A stretch of DNA of 64,000 nt from Candidatus Saccharimonadota bacterium (GTDB lineage Bacteria; Patescibacteriota; Saccharimonadia; Saccharimonadales; UBA4665). The position numbers and the translations under genes were made by a program. The stretch covers positions 62,001 through 126,000 of the forward strand of contig JARIHI010000008.1 of the NCBI GenBank assembly GCA_029288365.1, given 5' to 3'. The notes below the pieces were generated by a model. The model searched no databases. It worked only from the letters and a program-made list of their open reading frames with translations, and was not told the origin of the DNA. Below are positions 17,778 to 26,277 of the stretch, one piece after another (position 1 is the stretch's first letter; every line of letters starts with the position of its first letter).

Positions 17778-18587
17778 ATGGCCGTAGAACTTGTTTTTCA
17801 AAAAAGACCAAAACCTATTCAGGCAATGCTTGACGCCTTTATTATGATCAAGCGTAGTAGCCGCCATATTTTGCGTAACACTGATCAGCTGCTTGGCACA
17901 TTTTTCCAACCGATTATGTTTTTGGTATTATTTGCCGCAGTATTCGGCGGTGCAATATCCAAGGCCTTGCCAGAGGGAGTCAGTTACCTTAACTTTTTGA
18001 TGGCGGGCATTATTGTACAAACTGTAGCATTTGGTTCAACTACCACTGCTATTGCAGTATGCAACGATTTACAAAAAGGTATTATTGACCGTTTTCGTTC
18101 ACTGCCTATGAATAACCTTGCTGTTTTAAGTGGCCACGTGATTTCGGACGTATTTCGTAATGGTATTTCTACGATCGTTATGTTGTTAACAGGATTACTT
18201 ATTGGTTTTCGTAGCCATGCCAGCGTGACCGATTGGTTGATTATTGCTGGTATTCTTTTGCTGTTCACGCTAGCTTTTTCATGGTTGGCGGCAATCATGG
18301 GCGTACTTGCAAAAAGCGTTGAGGGTGTGCAATGGATGTCGTTTGTGATTGTTTTCCCGCTGACATTTGCCAGTAGTGCGTTTGTGCCAACTGAAGACAT
18401 GAATTCAGTACTTCGAGCCTTTGCAGAAAATCAACCTATTACTCAGATCGTTGAAGCCGTGCGAGCACTTATACTTGGCAACCCAATTGGTGATTATGGT
18501 TGGCTAGCAGCGGCCTGGTGTATTGGAATATTGATTGTTGCCGTACCTTTGGCGTCATGGCTATTTCGCCGTCAAAGCAGTCGATGA
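17778..18587 (+). CDS. ABC-2 type permease (DrrB-like)
   Basis: 269 aa, six TM helices. Family features include SRHILRNTDQLLGTFFQPIMFLVLFAAVFGG, the FRSLPMNNLAVLSGHVISDVFRN coupling region, and PLTFASSAFVPTEDMNSVLRAFAENQPITQIVEAVRAL near the end. With the ATPase before it, it forms an ABC-2 exporter for a drug-like or lipid substrate. The two reading frames are separated by one nucleotide. Confidence 0.93.
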   Translation: MAVELVFQKRPKPIQAMLDAFIMIKRSSRHILRNTDQLLGTFFQPIMFLVLFAAVFGGAISKALPEGVSYLNFLMAGIIVQTVAFGSTTTAIAVCNDLQKGIIDRFRSLPMNNLAVLSGHVISDVFRNGISTIVMLLTGLLIGFRSHASVTDWLIIAGILLLFTLAFSWLAAIMGVLAKSVEGVQWMSFVIVFPLTFASSAFVPTEDMNSVLRAFAENQPITQIVEAVRALILGNPIGDYGWLAAAWCIGILIVAVPLASWLFRRQSSR

Positions 18588-18596
18588 CAGTATGTC

Positions 18597-19007
18597 TTAG
18601 GCAGATTTTACGCCGATATTGACCATCCATTCGACACCGTACTGATCAGTAACACTACCAAATGTATCACCCCAGAATTCCTTTTTTAAAGGATATTGCA
18701 CTTCGACGTTTTCGCTAAGACGGTTAAATATATTTGTCAGTTTATCAGCCTCATATCCGTTGAGTGACAAGCTGACCTTCGCAGCTTTGGCGCTCGCTTG
18801 TGGAGTGTCGCTCGCCATAAGATCGACTTCGCCGCCCATGAGAGCGGCGTGCATGATCTTGCCTTTCATCTCTGCCGGAGTATCACCTGGTACTTCCTCG
18901 TATGTTTGTATAGTCAATTCTCCACCAAAAATATTTTTATAAAATTCCATAGCTTCCCGGCAATTGCCCTGGAAGAATATATACGGGTTAAGCGTAACAT
19001 CGTTCAT
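18597..19007 (-). CDS. VOC/PhnB-like glyoxalase-fold protein
   Basis: 136 aa. PYIFFQGNCREAMEFYKNIFGGELTI is the family opening, MHAALMGGEVDLMASD the middle, and FWGDTFGSVTDQYGVEWMVNIG the ending of PhnB-like VOC proteins. These bind small molecules, often with a metal; enzymatic role unknown. Preceded by AAAGGAGC in the minus-strand leader. It converges on the ABC permease, 9 bp away. Confidence 0.9.
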   Translation of the reverse strand: MNDVTLNPYIFFQGNCREAMEFYKNIFGGELTIQTYEEVPGDTPAEMKGKIMHAALMGGEVDLMASDTPQASAKAAKVSLSLNGYEADKLTNIFNRLSENVEVQYPLKKEFWGDTFGSVTDQYGVEWMVNIGVKSA

Positions 19008-19082
19008 GCTAAAAGCTCCTTTTTAACGTGGTGTGTGCCTATCGTATCATTTTTCTGTGTGATTAAAGGTAAAGAAAGGCAC

Positions 19083-19110
19083 AAAAAAACCAGCACGTCC
19101 AGGCTGGCTT
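19083..19110 (-). terminator. Intrinsic terminator of the GC-rich secreted-protein gene
   Basis: On the minus strand AGCCAGC, an 8-nt loop and GCTGG are followed by seven U residues. It is correctly placed and oriented to end the transcript of the gene at 19282-19728. Confidence 0.85.
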
Positions 19111-19195
19111 AAGATTACTTATATCAAAAATGGAAGTTGTGTGCAGAGCAGAGAGGAGATAAAAAGAGTTGTGTAAAGAAGATTAAATACACCAT

Positions 19196-19284
19196 GGCGT
19201 GGGCCCGGCTGCGTACGTCGTGCTTGGAAAGCACATGCAGCCAGGCCCATGCCTTGAACGGCTAGCTAGCGGTTGGGCTAGCTA
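19196..19284 (-). other. Two strong hairpins in the 3' UTR of the GC-rich gene
   Basis: A 17-bp imperfect GC-rich stem joins 19196-19212 and 19237-19253. TAGCTAGC/GCTAGCTA (19263-19270/19277-19284) is a perfect 8-bp hairpin whose stem contains the TAG stop. They lie between the stop codon and the intrinsic terminator. Confidence 0.65.
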
Positions 19285-19728
19285 TGCGGCAGCGAGTACC
19301 GGTGTTGCGGGTCCTCGGATGGTGTCGCTGCCGATGTTGTCGGTCTTGCCGGCGCCGCTGAGGATTCTTCGGATGGCGTCGTCGGTGCCGTCGTGCTGGC
19401 AGTGCGTGCTCGTTCGTGTGTGGCCCTGGCCGTGCGGGGTGCCTCGTGTTCGTCCGGTTCGCCGGTGGGCCGTCGTCGGGTGCGTGTCGTGGCTGGTGAT
19501 GCCGTCGCTCTGACCGTGCGTCGTGCCGTCTCGTTGGTGAGCGGTCGTCGGGTCGAGCTGGGTCCTTCCGCGCCGTCTGCGCTTCGGCTGGGCCGTCGTG
19601 GTGCCCTGCGAGGTCGCCGTTGCCGTCGGGGCCAGGCTGAGGAGAGCCACGAGCTGGGCCGCGAGGAAGCCGAAGACGAGGGCGAGCATGCGCCGTCTCC
19701 GTGTGGCACGTCGTTTGGTTCCGCTCAA
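19282..19728 (-). CDS. GC-rich secreted orphan protein, TTG start (148 aa)
   Basis: I do not recognise a family. The TTG at 19728-19726 follows AGAAGGGAG by 7 nt. The product begins with a basic stretch (KRRATRRRR) and a hydrophobic core ending LSLAPTATA, a convincing signal peptide of about 40 residues. The mature part is rich in Thr, His, Arg and Gly and ends in a more ordinary segment (DDAIRRILSGAGKTDNIGSD). Third codon positions are nearly all G/C, unlike the neighbours. It has a consensus promoter at 20008-20036, a leader of about 270 nt and its own terminator, so it is an autonomous unit. Confidence 0.6.
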   Translation of the reverse strand: MSGTKRRATRRRRMLALVFGFLAAQLVALLSLAPTATATSQGTTTAQPKRRRRGRTQLDPTTAHQRDGTTHGQSDGITSHDTHPTTAHRRTGRTRGTPHGQGHTRTSTHCQHDGTDDAIRRILSGAGKTDNIGSDTIRGPATPVLAAA

Positions 19729-20001
19729 GGCGAAACTCCCTTCTTGTAGTGGGACACCGAACACTGCATGCGACCATGCAATACTGTAGTACTGCGGACA
19801 TCGCAAGAAAACCGTAACCGAGCATTCTCTTCTTCTCTCTTCTGAGAAGCAAACTCTATGATCTTTCTATAGAGCAAGGCGTCGGTCGAAATCATACTAC
19901 GTGATATATGGTTACCACCGACGCTTTGCTCAACATTTCTGCTCTGCTTGTAAAATAGCATCCTTGCTCAGGGCTAGTATCAGCACACCCGACCAAAGGA
20001 T
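19729..20001 (-). promoter_or_regulatory. Long structured leader of the GC-rich secreted-protein gene
   Basis: About 270 nt between the predicted transcription start (~20001) and the TTG. On the minus strand it begins with a hairpin closed by ATCCTT/AAGGAT. It also contains a 15-bp stem (GAGCAAAGCGTCGGT with ACCGACGCCTTGCTC, one G-U) whose arms lie near 19872-19886 and 19917-19931, and a CTCTAT/ATAGAG hairpin. No ORF is seen in it. The function may be translational control or RNA stability. Confidence 0.55.
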
Positions 20002-20007
20002 AACCGC

Positions 20008-20036
20008 ATACTATAGCACGAAGCACAAAATGTCAA
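20008..20036 (-). promoter_or_regulatory. Strong consensus promoter of the GC-rich secreted-protein gene
   Basis: On the minus strand TTGACA (20036-20031), a 17-bp spacer and TAGTAT (20013-20008). This is the closest match to a sigma-70 -35 box noticed in the window. Confidence 0.75.
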
Positions 20037-20062
20037 ATAACATTTATGCTTGCATTGTGAAT

Positions 20063-20090
20063 ATACTTATGCTTGACTAAGCATAAGTAT
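20063..20090. promoter_or_regulatory. Perfect 12-bp inverted repeat upstream of the surface protein
   Basis: ATACTTATGCTT-GACT-AAGCATAAGTAT ends 27 nt before the ATG at 20117. It lies near the probable promoter, so it is a candidate operator or 5'-UTR hairpin. It has no U-tract. Confidence 0.5.
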
Positions 20091-20116
20091 CAATATGTAG
20101 ATGAGGGAATAAATCA

Positions 20117-21997
20117 ATGGCAGAGTCGTCTAACAGTACTTCTTCAGTTCCTGTGACGGGTAATTTTATTAAAAATAAAGTAAATTTTTCTCGTAAAAGC
20201 GTAGTTATTTTTATTGTACTTTTTGCTGTGGTTGGCGGATTTTTATTATGGAAAAGTTTTGCAGCTTCCACAGAAGTAGCTCGATTAGAGGTTGAGAATA
20301 TGCAGCTGCCGCTGGGTGCTAAGAAAATCAGCGACAAAGCCTCCACCGGATACGTAGCAAAGTTTAGTTCAAATGGAACAGCTACCTCGCTCGTTACACT
20401 GCCAAATGCGGCTGACTCGATTAGTATTAGTGCTCGCTACGACCTATATGATAGAGGCAAATGTTCGACTTCTCCCAAGCCTAAACTTAGTGTAGTGATT
20501 GACGGTAAGGTGATCATACCGGCTACCGAATTGACAGGGAGCTACGCCCCTTATAAAAATAAATCCAGTATTTCTTTGACGAAGGGTCAGCACAAAGTTA
20601 ATGTCATAGGGTCTGATTTAAATGACTTGTCTGGCTGTGATCGACTTATGCGGGTAGATATGCTTACTTTTTATGGCTCAACGGCATCGCCAAAAGTTTC
20701 ACTAAGCGCAGCTCCACTTGCCATTGAAGAAGGAAAGTCTACAACTCTGTTTTGGAGTACCGAAAGTGTAGCTTCCTGCACTGCTTCTTGGGGGAGTATA
20801 GCTCTTAATAAAAGCGATTCGTTGCCAATAGTGCTTAACAAAACCACCCAGTTTACTCTTAGTTGCAAAGGTAACGACGGAGCTGTCTATACTGCTCAAC
20901 CCCAGACGGTAACGGTAACACAGTCACCGGTCACGCCGCCCGTTACTTCGGCTGAGTGTAAGGGTAGCGGTACAGGCTGGAATGGACTAGGAGGTAACTC
21001 GTATCCAAGTGGTTGGCTGCCTGCTGATTGTCCGCCATACTCCAAGGACTCACCATTTAATAAGTTGGTTGAGAGTCCGGTTGTGCATCCTCAGTCTAAA
21101 GACATCATTACAAATGTGCTGTCGGGTGGCATCGGAAGTCTTTCGACTGGTGTAGCTGCAGGCAAAGATTATGCTCATCCGATTTACTATGCTCAAGCTA
21201 CCGACCCAGAGGTAAAAATAGATGTGGGGGCTTATTCTCTTACCAATATGAAGATCCGAATTCCTACAAACGCTCAACCTGCATTAAGTGATGATGGCCA
21301 TATATCTATAGTACAACCTGACGGTTGGGAATATGACTTCTGGAGAGCGTCACGCCCTAATGCAACTACGCTAAAGGCTGAGATAGGTTATCGACAAAAG
21401 TACGATGGGCTTGGTATTGTGACGTCCGCTATGACTAATGCTGATAAAACGGTAGGCGGAACGACTGCCCCTTACTTTGGTCTTCATGCTGGTATTATTC
21501 GAGGCCCTGAGCTACTACAGGGTAAAATAAACCATGCTTTATTTATCGTTATTTCTTGCGGTGCTACAAACGATAGTTTTGGCTATGGTGCTGCTAAATC
21601 AACTCGAGGCGGGGCTTATTATGTTTACCCAGCATTTAAGGGTGACGCTGGATGTAGCGGGGTTCGCCCACCGATGGGCGCACGTTTCTGGCTAGATCGG
21701 ACGTCTGCCCAGATTGACGCCACTGCTGGTTTGGCTGGCTGGGAAAAAACTATTGCTAAGGCTATGAATCAGTACGGCGGTTACATGGGAGACACTGGTG
21801 GACCTGGCTTTGGGTTCCAGTTTGAGTCAAGCACCATGTATACCTCATTGGGCGTTACTAGTCCTTTCGAAACTGTAGCAAAAGCGAATAACCTCAAAAA
21901 GGATCCGACGTATGGCTATACTTTCCGCCCAAGCACTGCAATGCAAACTATGTTCAAAACTTACCTGCATGTCATTACGCCTCCTAAGCAGCAGTAA
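20117..21997 (+). CDS. Large anchored surface protein with CBM-like and Ig-like domains
   Basis: 626 aa. A basic N-terminus and one TM (about 28-50, ending LLWKSFAAS) anchor it outside. Residues 52-190 look like a beta-sandwich carbohydrate-binding module, and 192-275 like an Ig-type domain with the tandem-repeat signature GKSTTLFWSTESVASCTASW. Residues 285-620 form a conserved-looking catalytic or binding domain (DSPFNKLV, DGHISIVQPDGWEYDFWRA, PMGARFWLD) of a kind I associate with secreted actinobacterial proteins. No catalytic residues can be assigned. A role in contact with host surface polysaccharide is an inference. Confidence 0.75.
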   Translation: MAESSNSTSSVPVTGNFIKNKVNFSRKSVVIFIVLFAVVGGFLLWKSFAASTEVARLEVENMQLPLGAKKISDKASTGYVAKFSSNGTATSLVTLPNAADSISISARYDLYDRGKCSTSPKPKLSVVIDGKVIIPATELTGSYAPYKNKSSISLTKGQHKVNVIGSDLNDLSGCDRLMRVDMLTFYGSTASPKVSLSAAPLAIEEGKSTTLFWSTESVASCTASWGSIALNKSDSLPIVLNKTTQFTLSCKGNDGAVYTAQPQTVTVTQSPVTPPVTSAECKGSGTGWNGLGGNSYPSGWLPADCPPYSKDSPFNKLVESPVVHPQSKDIITNVLSGGIGSLSTGVAAGKDYAHPIYYAQATDPEVKIDVGAYSLTNMKIRIPTNAQPALSDDGHISIVQPDGWEYDFWRASRPNATTLKAEIGYRQKYDGLGIVTSAMTNADKTVGGTTAPYFGLHAGIIRGPELLQGKINHALFIVISCGATNDSFGYGAAKSTRGGAYYVYPAFKGDAGCSGVRPPMGARFWLDRTSAQIDATAGLAGWEKTIAKAMNQYGGYMGDTGGPGFGFQFESSTMYTSLGVTSPFETVAKANNLKKDPTYGYTFRPSTAMQTMFKTYLHVITPPKQQ

Positions 21998-22126
21998 CAA
22001 ATAGCACTTTATTGATACTGGACTCTTCCGGAGGAGTAATTTATTTGCAAAAAATAATGTAAAGGTGTATAATATATAAATTAATAGTGTATCAATTTTG
22101 GTGGGAGAAATGATTTTTGATTTTTC

Positions 22127-23803
22127 ATGGCAACCCCAGAATTAGAGCTGGCTACCAGTCCTGAGGAAACAAGGGATAGAATACTAGCTGCTCGACCAAC
22201 GATCCCTTGTGGCGAAATTGATATAACACATCTACTGAGCGAAGTAGAAAAAGCCAGGATAACAGAGCCTGGCTATGCTTTAGAACGACTGCCCCTATGG
22301 CTTGCGGAGATAGGCAGTATATATGAGGACATTGGTGATATACCCATTGTCACGCTTGATCTTGCTTCATCATTACCGCTCTACGCTCAACTACTGCGGG
22401 CTCATGAGTTTTTGCGTGACAGAGAAAGAGCTAACGAACTTGTGAGGGAATTATTCCATGAAGATAGTTTTATGGAACTCAGAAGAAAAGGTGAACACAG
22501 CCATCTAAGGTCCATACATAGTGCAGCTGCAAAGGATAAAGTCGGAAGGGAGTTACTAGAAACTGCTGTAGCAGAGTGCTTATACCAGATTACTCCTGAT
22601 GAAGCTGAATTAAGCGACGAAGGAAAGTTTCGTTTCAGACAAAGGTTATTAGAAAAACTTGCTTCAATACATTATGTCTACGCTCAAGATCCGGCGGTAA
22701 AAAATATTGAGACAGGCTGGAAGCTGCGTATTGATAAAAAGGATAAACAAACAACCTATGTTGAGCGTGTTAAGGATTTGCGTGTTCGTTCACCTCAGGC
22801 TTTTGAGGCTAGTATGGGATTAATAACCTTACGTAAACAAGTACGAGAAGAACAGCTTAAATACGATAAACGAAAAAGAGAGGCGGAAGAAGGAGAAGAA
22901 CTCGGACAACGTCCACGATATGAAGGTGATAGAGCTTTAGAAAAACAGGCTTCTCACAAGGTGCCACCAGGAGAAGGAATGGCCTTTGATTATATATTAT
23001 GGCAAGCTGAGCAGCTAGCAGACAAAATAGTAGGTAATAAACGTTATAGACCTTCACGACACATAAGTGCAGATAATGCTGATCGAAGGCAAACAGCGCT
23101 CAGTAGTATTGCAAATACGCCACAGCCAACCAAAGAACTTTATCAATACTCGCACGCAGTCAGTAGTTTAGAGGATCCTGATCAACACTTAGTTTTCAAT
23201 ATGTTGGATAACATACCGTTACCAAGCAACTCAATAGCACTCATAACTTGTTTTGATGGTTGGCCTGGACATTTCCAGAAAGATGAGGAGCTGCATAAGG
23301 ACGAGGATTTTGGGAAAGTTGCCCTAAATGCCCTATTAGAGATGTACGATAAGTTAGCGTATGGTGGTAAGATTGTTATTTTCCCATGGCGAACTCATAA
23401 GGAAAGTTATGCGGAGATGAAAGCGGATGCCAAAGTCCTTGATGCGGTGGTGGTTGAATTTTCACGTATCGTCCAACATGCAGTACATGTTGCCACTATT
23501 CATAAGGATGTTATTTCACGCTGGATGACACCTTCTGACAGAGAAACGCTAGCAACAATGTCTCCGATCATTAATGATGCGTATGATGATTTTCCTGCAC
23601 TTATTATTACAAAACCCACAGAGTCTTCTATGAATTCACGACAACGGGCAGACAAACGAAAAAAGCAAATAAATAGACTCAACACAGTACTATCGCAAGA
23701 ACTTGCAAGGCGGCAAATACATACGCTTGATCTACTTTTATCACAGATACTCGAGATCAGGCTCAGGACTGGCGAGATCCCAGGCAGTGATGATTCCGAG
23801 TAA
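22127..23803 (+). CDS. Hypothetical protein with degenerate methyltransferase-like C-terminus
   Basis: 558 aa, cytoplasmic, helix- and charge-rich N-terminal two thirds (KRKREAEEGEELGQRP at about 248). The segment NSIALITCFDGWPGHFQKDEE... ALLEMYDKLAYGGKIVIFPW (about 372-425) reads like the post-motif-III part of a class I methyltransferase, but a clear SAM-binding GxGxG is absent. Long enough and typical enough in composition to be real. The last 63 bp overlap the convergent CBS gene. Function unknown. Confidence 0.65.
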   Translation: MATPELELATSPEETRDRILAARPTIPCGEIDITHLLSEVEKARITEPGYALERLPLWLAEIGSIYEDIGDIPIVTLDLASSLPLYAQLLRAHEFLRDRERANELVRELFHEDSFMELRRKGEHSHLRSIHSAAAKDKVGRELLETAVAECLYQITPDEAELSDEGKFRFRQRLLEKLASIHYVYAQDPAVKNIETGWKLRIDKKDKQTTYVERVKDLRVRSPQAFEASMGLITLRKQVREEQLKYDKRKREAEEGEELGQRPRYEGDRALEKQASHKVPPGEGMAFDYILWQAEQLADKIVGNKRYRPSRHISADNADRRQTALSSIANTPQPTKELYQYSHAVSSLEDPDQHLVFNMLDNIPLPSNSIALITCFDGWPGHFQKDEELHKDEDFGKVALNALLEMYDKLAYGGKIVIFPWRTHKESYAEMKADAKVLDAVVVEFSRIVQHAVHVATIHKDVISRWMTPSDRETLATMSPIINDAYDDFPALIITKPTESSMNSRQRADKRKKQINRLNTVLSQELARRQIHTLDLLLSQILEIRLRTGEIPGSDDSE

Positions 23804-24484
23804 TTTTTCATCGGTTTTACCGTGTTCGGTGATAAATACCATACCGATGCGTTTCTTTATTTTTATTGCTTCATTGAATATTTTGTAAACTTCTCCGAGT
23901 GATGATTTTCGGGATAGAAATTCAAAGGACTCTCCTCTTTGAGCTGACAATGGTAAGTACTTTTTTAAGTCACCCATTTTCATATCATTGGTAATTACTG
24001 CTTCTCCAGCATCAACTAAGTAACTCAGCAGCACGTTCTCGCTAAAGACACCAATCATTTTGTTTTCAGTAATAATTGGAACGTGAGTAAAAGTATTTTT
24101 ATGCATTGCTTGCATGACTTCAAAAAGATTCGCCTCAAGCGTTGAAGTGTATATCTTTGGGGCAGGTACAGCGATGCTTAGCGATGTTGCTGGATTGAGT
24201 AATGCATCTCTGATTGTACGGTAGGAAGCCACAAGATTAGGGTGAGGATTGACTATCGGTTGGGCGATTCGAGGAACAGGATTGTGTATTATGCTGTTGC
24301 GAATTTGGGCAACAGCACGCAGTATTTGCTGATAGCGCGCAATAGTGGGGTTGGATGAGGCTAGTTCTTGAATTAAAAAGGAGTGGTCAGCGTACTTGTC
24401 TTGTTTGTATTGCTGGCGCAAAAAATGATCTATCTCGTTGTACAGTCCGATAAGCTCTTCGTGAGCAAGTTGCGGATTTGTCAT
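23741..24484 (-). CDS. CBS-domain protein
   Basis: 247 aa. The N-terminal about 105 residues are helical (DHFLRQQYKQDKYADHSFLIQEL) and resemble HEPN-like or DUF4145-like folds, an uncertain match. Residues 110-245 form a CBS pair: MQAMHKNTFTHVPIITENKMIGVFSENVLLSYL, then VFITEHGKTDEKLLGIITAWDLA. CBS pairs bind adenine nucleotides and regulate partner proteins. No catalytic domain is seen. Its 3' end overlaps the convergent gene at 22127 by 63 bp. Confidence 0.75.
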   Translation of the reverse strand: MTNPQLAHEELIGLYNEIDHFLRQQYKQDKYADHSFLIQELASSNPTIARYQQILRAVAQIRNSIIHNPVPRIAQPIVNPHPNLVASYRTIRDALLNPATSLSIAVPAPKIYTSTLEANLFEVMQAMHKNTFTHVPIITENKMIGVFSENVLLSYLVDAGEAVITNDMKMGDLKKYLPLSAQRGESFEFLSRKSSLGEVYKIFNEAIKIKKRIGMVFITEHGKTDEKLLGIITAWDLASPEPDLEYL

Positions 24485-24535
24485 ATCCTTATATTACTAT
24501 AATTTTACGGATTGCAAACATACGAGAATTTATTA

Positions 24536-26203
24536 TCACAACTTGGAAATCATATCACGTGACGATGATACAAAATTACCGCTTATGGCTTGTGCTTGCC
24601 AATAATTCTCACCTAATACATCGGTATTCAAGCTCCAGGAAGTGCGTTCGTCGCCAAGTTGCTGGTAAGGCAAGTATCGGTCATAACCATTTTCTGAGTG
24701 TAGCCATATACTACACCATGATGAGGTGATGGCTTGGCAGCCGATACCGCTAGTCGTATTGGGTGTATACATACTTTCAGCTAGCAGATTACCTGTTATT
24801 AGTAGCTCGGGATCGTTAGTAGTTTGTTTGACTCGTTCAGCCAGTGACAGAGCATTATATGTGTTTACCACGCCGTGACCGAGCTGTTCGGTATACATAT
24901 GGCTGCTCATTGTGCTGACCTTTTGTGAATTTGCTACGAGAATACTTTTTATGGCAGCGGGAGACAAAGATGAGTTTGTGGCACGCGTTGCCCCAGCGAT
25001 ACTGGCTATAATAGGCGAGGCAAAAGAAGTGCCATACAGTGAAGTAGCATATGCGTGAGTTTGATTTGCAGCGGTCCAGGTGGTTGAAGCAATAGTACCA
25101 GAACCTGGTGCCACAACATCTAATTTAGGACCATAACTACTAAAATAGGCACGTTGATTGTTTTGATCGGTAGCACCTACAGCAATAACAGTCGCATATC
25201 GGGCCGGATAGGTGATTGACCCAGCGGGTAACGCATCACAGATACCATCGTTAACCATTGTGCCGCAATTACCAGCTGCAGCCACTACCACAACGTTGTT
25301 ATCATAGGCGTATTGTAAGGCGGCTTTGAGTGCAGGATCATCGCTAGCGCTGCCTAAGCTCATATTAATCACGTCGGCACCATTATCCACGGCGTAATAT
25401 ACGGCTGCCACCAGGTCACTAGTGTAGCCGACGCCTTCGTCACTCATAACTTGTAAGGGCATAATTTTATTCGTGTAACCAATAGAAGCCACACCTAAAG
25501 CGTTGTTTGTTTCTGCCCCAACTAGACCAGATACTTCCGTACCATGAGATACACCTTCACCGTAAGGGTCGGTGCTGCCGGCGCTCGGGTCGTTGTCTAC
25601 ATAGTAAAAGTCCCAACCTCGCCAGTCGTCTACGTAACCATTGCCATCGTCATCACAATTATTACTCTGTTTTGATACAGACGTACCCGTCCAACATGTA
25701 TCTCCGGCTTGAGTTATGCCATTTTCGCCACTATTTTCTGCCCATTGGCTTTCGAGATCTTCATGATTGAGGGCAACGCCGCTATCAATGACTGCTACCA
25801 CAGTATGCTTACTCGTATCAATCACATTCCACGCCTCCGGGGCTTTTACCGTCGAGAAATACCAACGACCTTGAGCCAAAGGATCATTAACCGCTGCCAA
25901 TATGCGGTATTCTTTTTCGCTGGCTACAGATTGTTTGATAGCTAACTGCTTAGGTGCGACCTTCCAATTCGTAGAGGGTACGAAATGATCTTTGTTTCCA
26001 GCTTTATTCAATGATTTTGAGCTTGAGACTGATCGTGAATGCGGTGATGACTTAGGGCCGCTGCCACTTATAGGGTTAGGTTGCGTTTGGGTAGGGCTAT
26101 TATGAACGCTGCTATTTATTACAACGGCTGTGACAAAGATAAATAAGACACCCGCCATTAGTGCGGCGTACATACGAATACGCTTTTTTATATCGTGTTT
26201 CAT
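24536..26203 (-). CDS. Membrane-anchored S8 (subtilisin-family) serine peptidase
   Basis: 555 aa. N-terminal TM (about 11-31) followed by a Ser/Pro-rich linker, then the S8 domain with the complete triad: Asp140 (VVAVIDSGVALNHEDL), His220 (SHGTEVSGLVGA) and Ser393 (GTSFASPIIASIAGA), plus oxyanion Asn312 (AAAGNCG). A DDDGNGYVDDW motif looks like a Ca2+ site. The C-terminal about 110 residues after the domain are unassigned and Ser/Trp-rich. Exported protease, plausibly acting on host or self surface proteins; substrate unknown. Confidence 0.92.
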   Translation of the reverse strand: MKHDIKKRIRMYAALMAGVLFIFVTAVVINSSVHNSPTQTQPNPISGSGPKSSPHSRSVSSSKSLNKAGNKDHFVPSTNWKVAPKQLAIKQSVASEKEYRILAAVNDPLAQGRWYFSTVKAPEAWNVIDTSKHTVVAVIDSGVALNHEDLESQWAENSGENGITQAGDTCWTGTSVSKQSNNCDDDGNGYVDDWRGWDFYYVDNDPSAGSTDPYGEGVSHGTEVSGLVGAETNNALGVASIGYTNKIMPLQVMSDEGVGYTSDLVAAVYYAVDNGADVINMSLGSASDDPALKAALQYAYDNNVVVVAAAGNCGTMVNDGICDALPAGSITYPARYATVIAVGATDQNNQRAYFSSYGPKLDVVAPGSGTIASTTWTAANQTHAYATSLYGTSFASPIIASIAGATRATNSSLSPAAIKSILVANSQKVSTMSSHMYTEQLGHGVVNTYNALSLAERVKQTTNDPELLITGNLLAESMYTPNTTSGIGCQAITSSWCSIWLHSENGYDRYLPYQQLGDERTSWSLNTDVLGENYWQAQAISGNFVSSSRDMISKL

Positions 26204-26277
26204 GTTTGTTTTTTAAGCGTACCTATCACTGTACTAGACCTGTTATAAGCAGTCAATGGTAGTTTATTTTGGGAAAA

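Noticed and set aside
19393-19749. Plus-strand ORF opposite the GC-rich secreted-protein gene
   Set aside because: The minus frame has promoter, SD, signal peptide and terminator; the plus frame has none of these and is a shadow.
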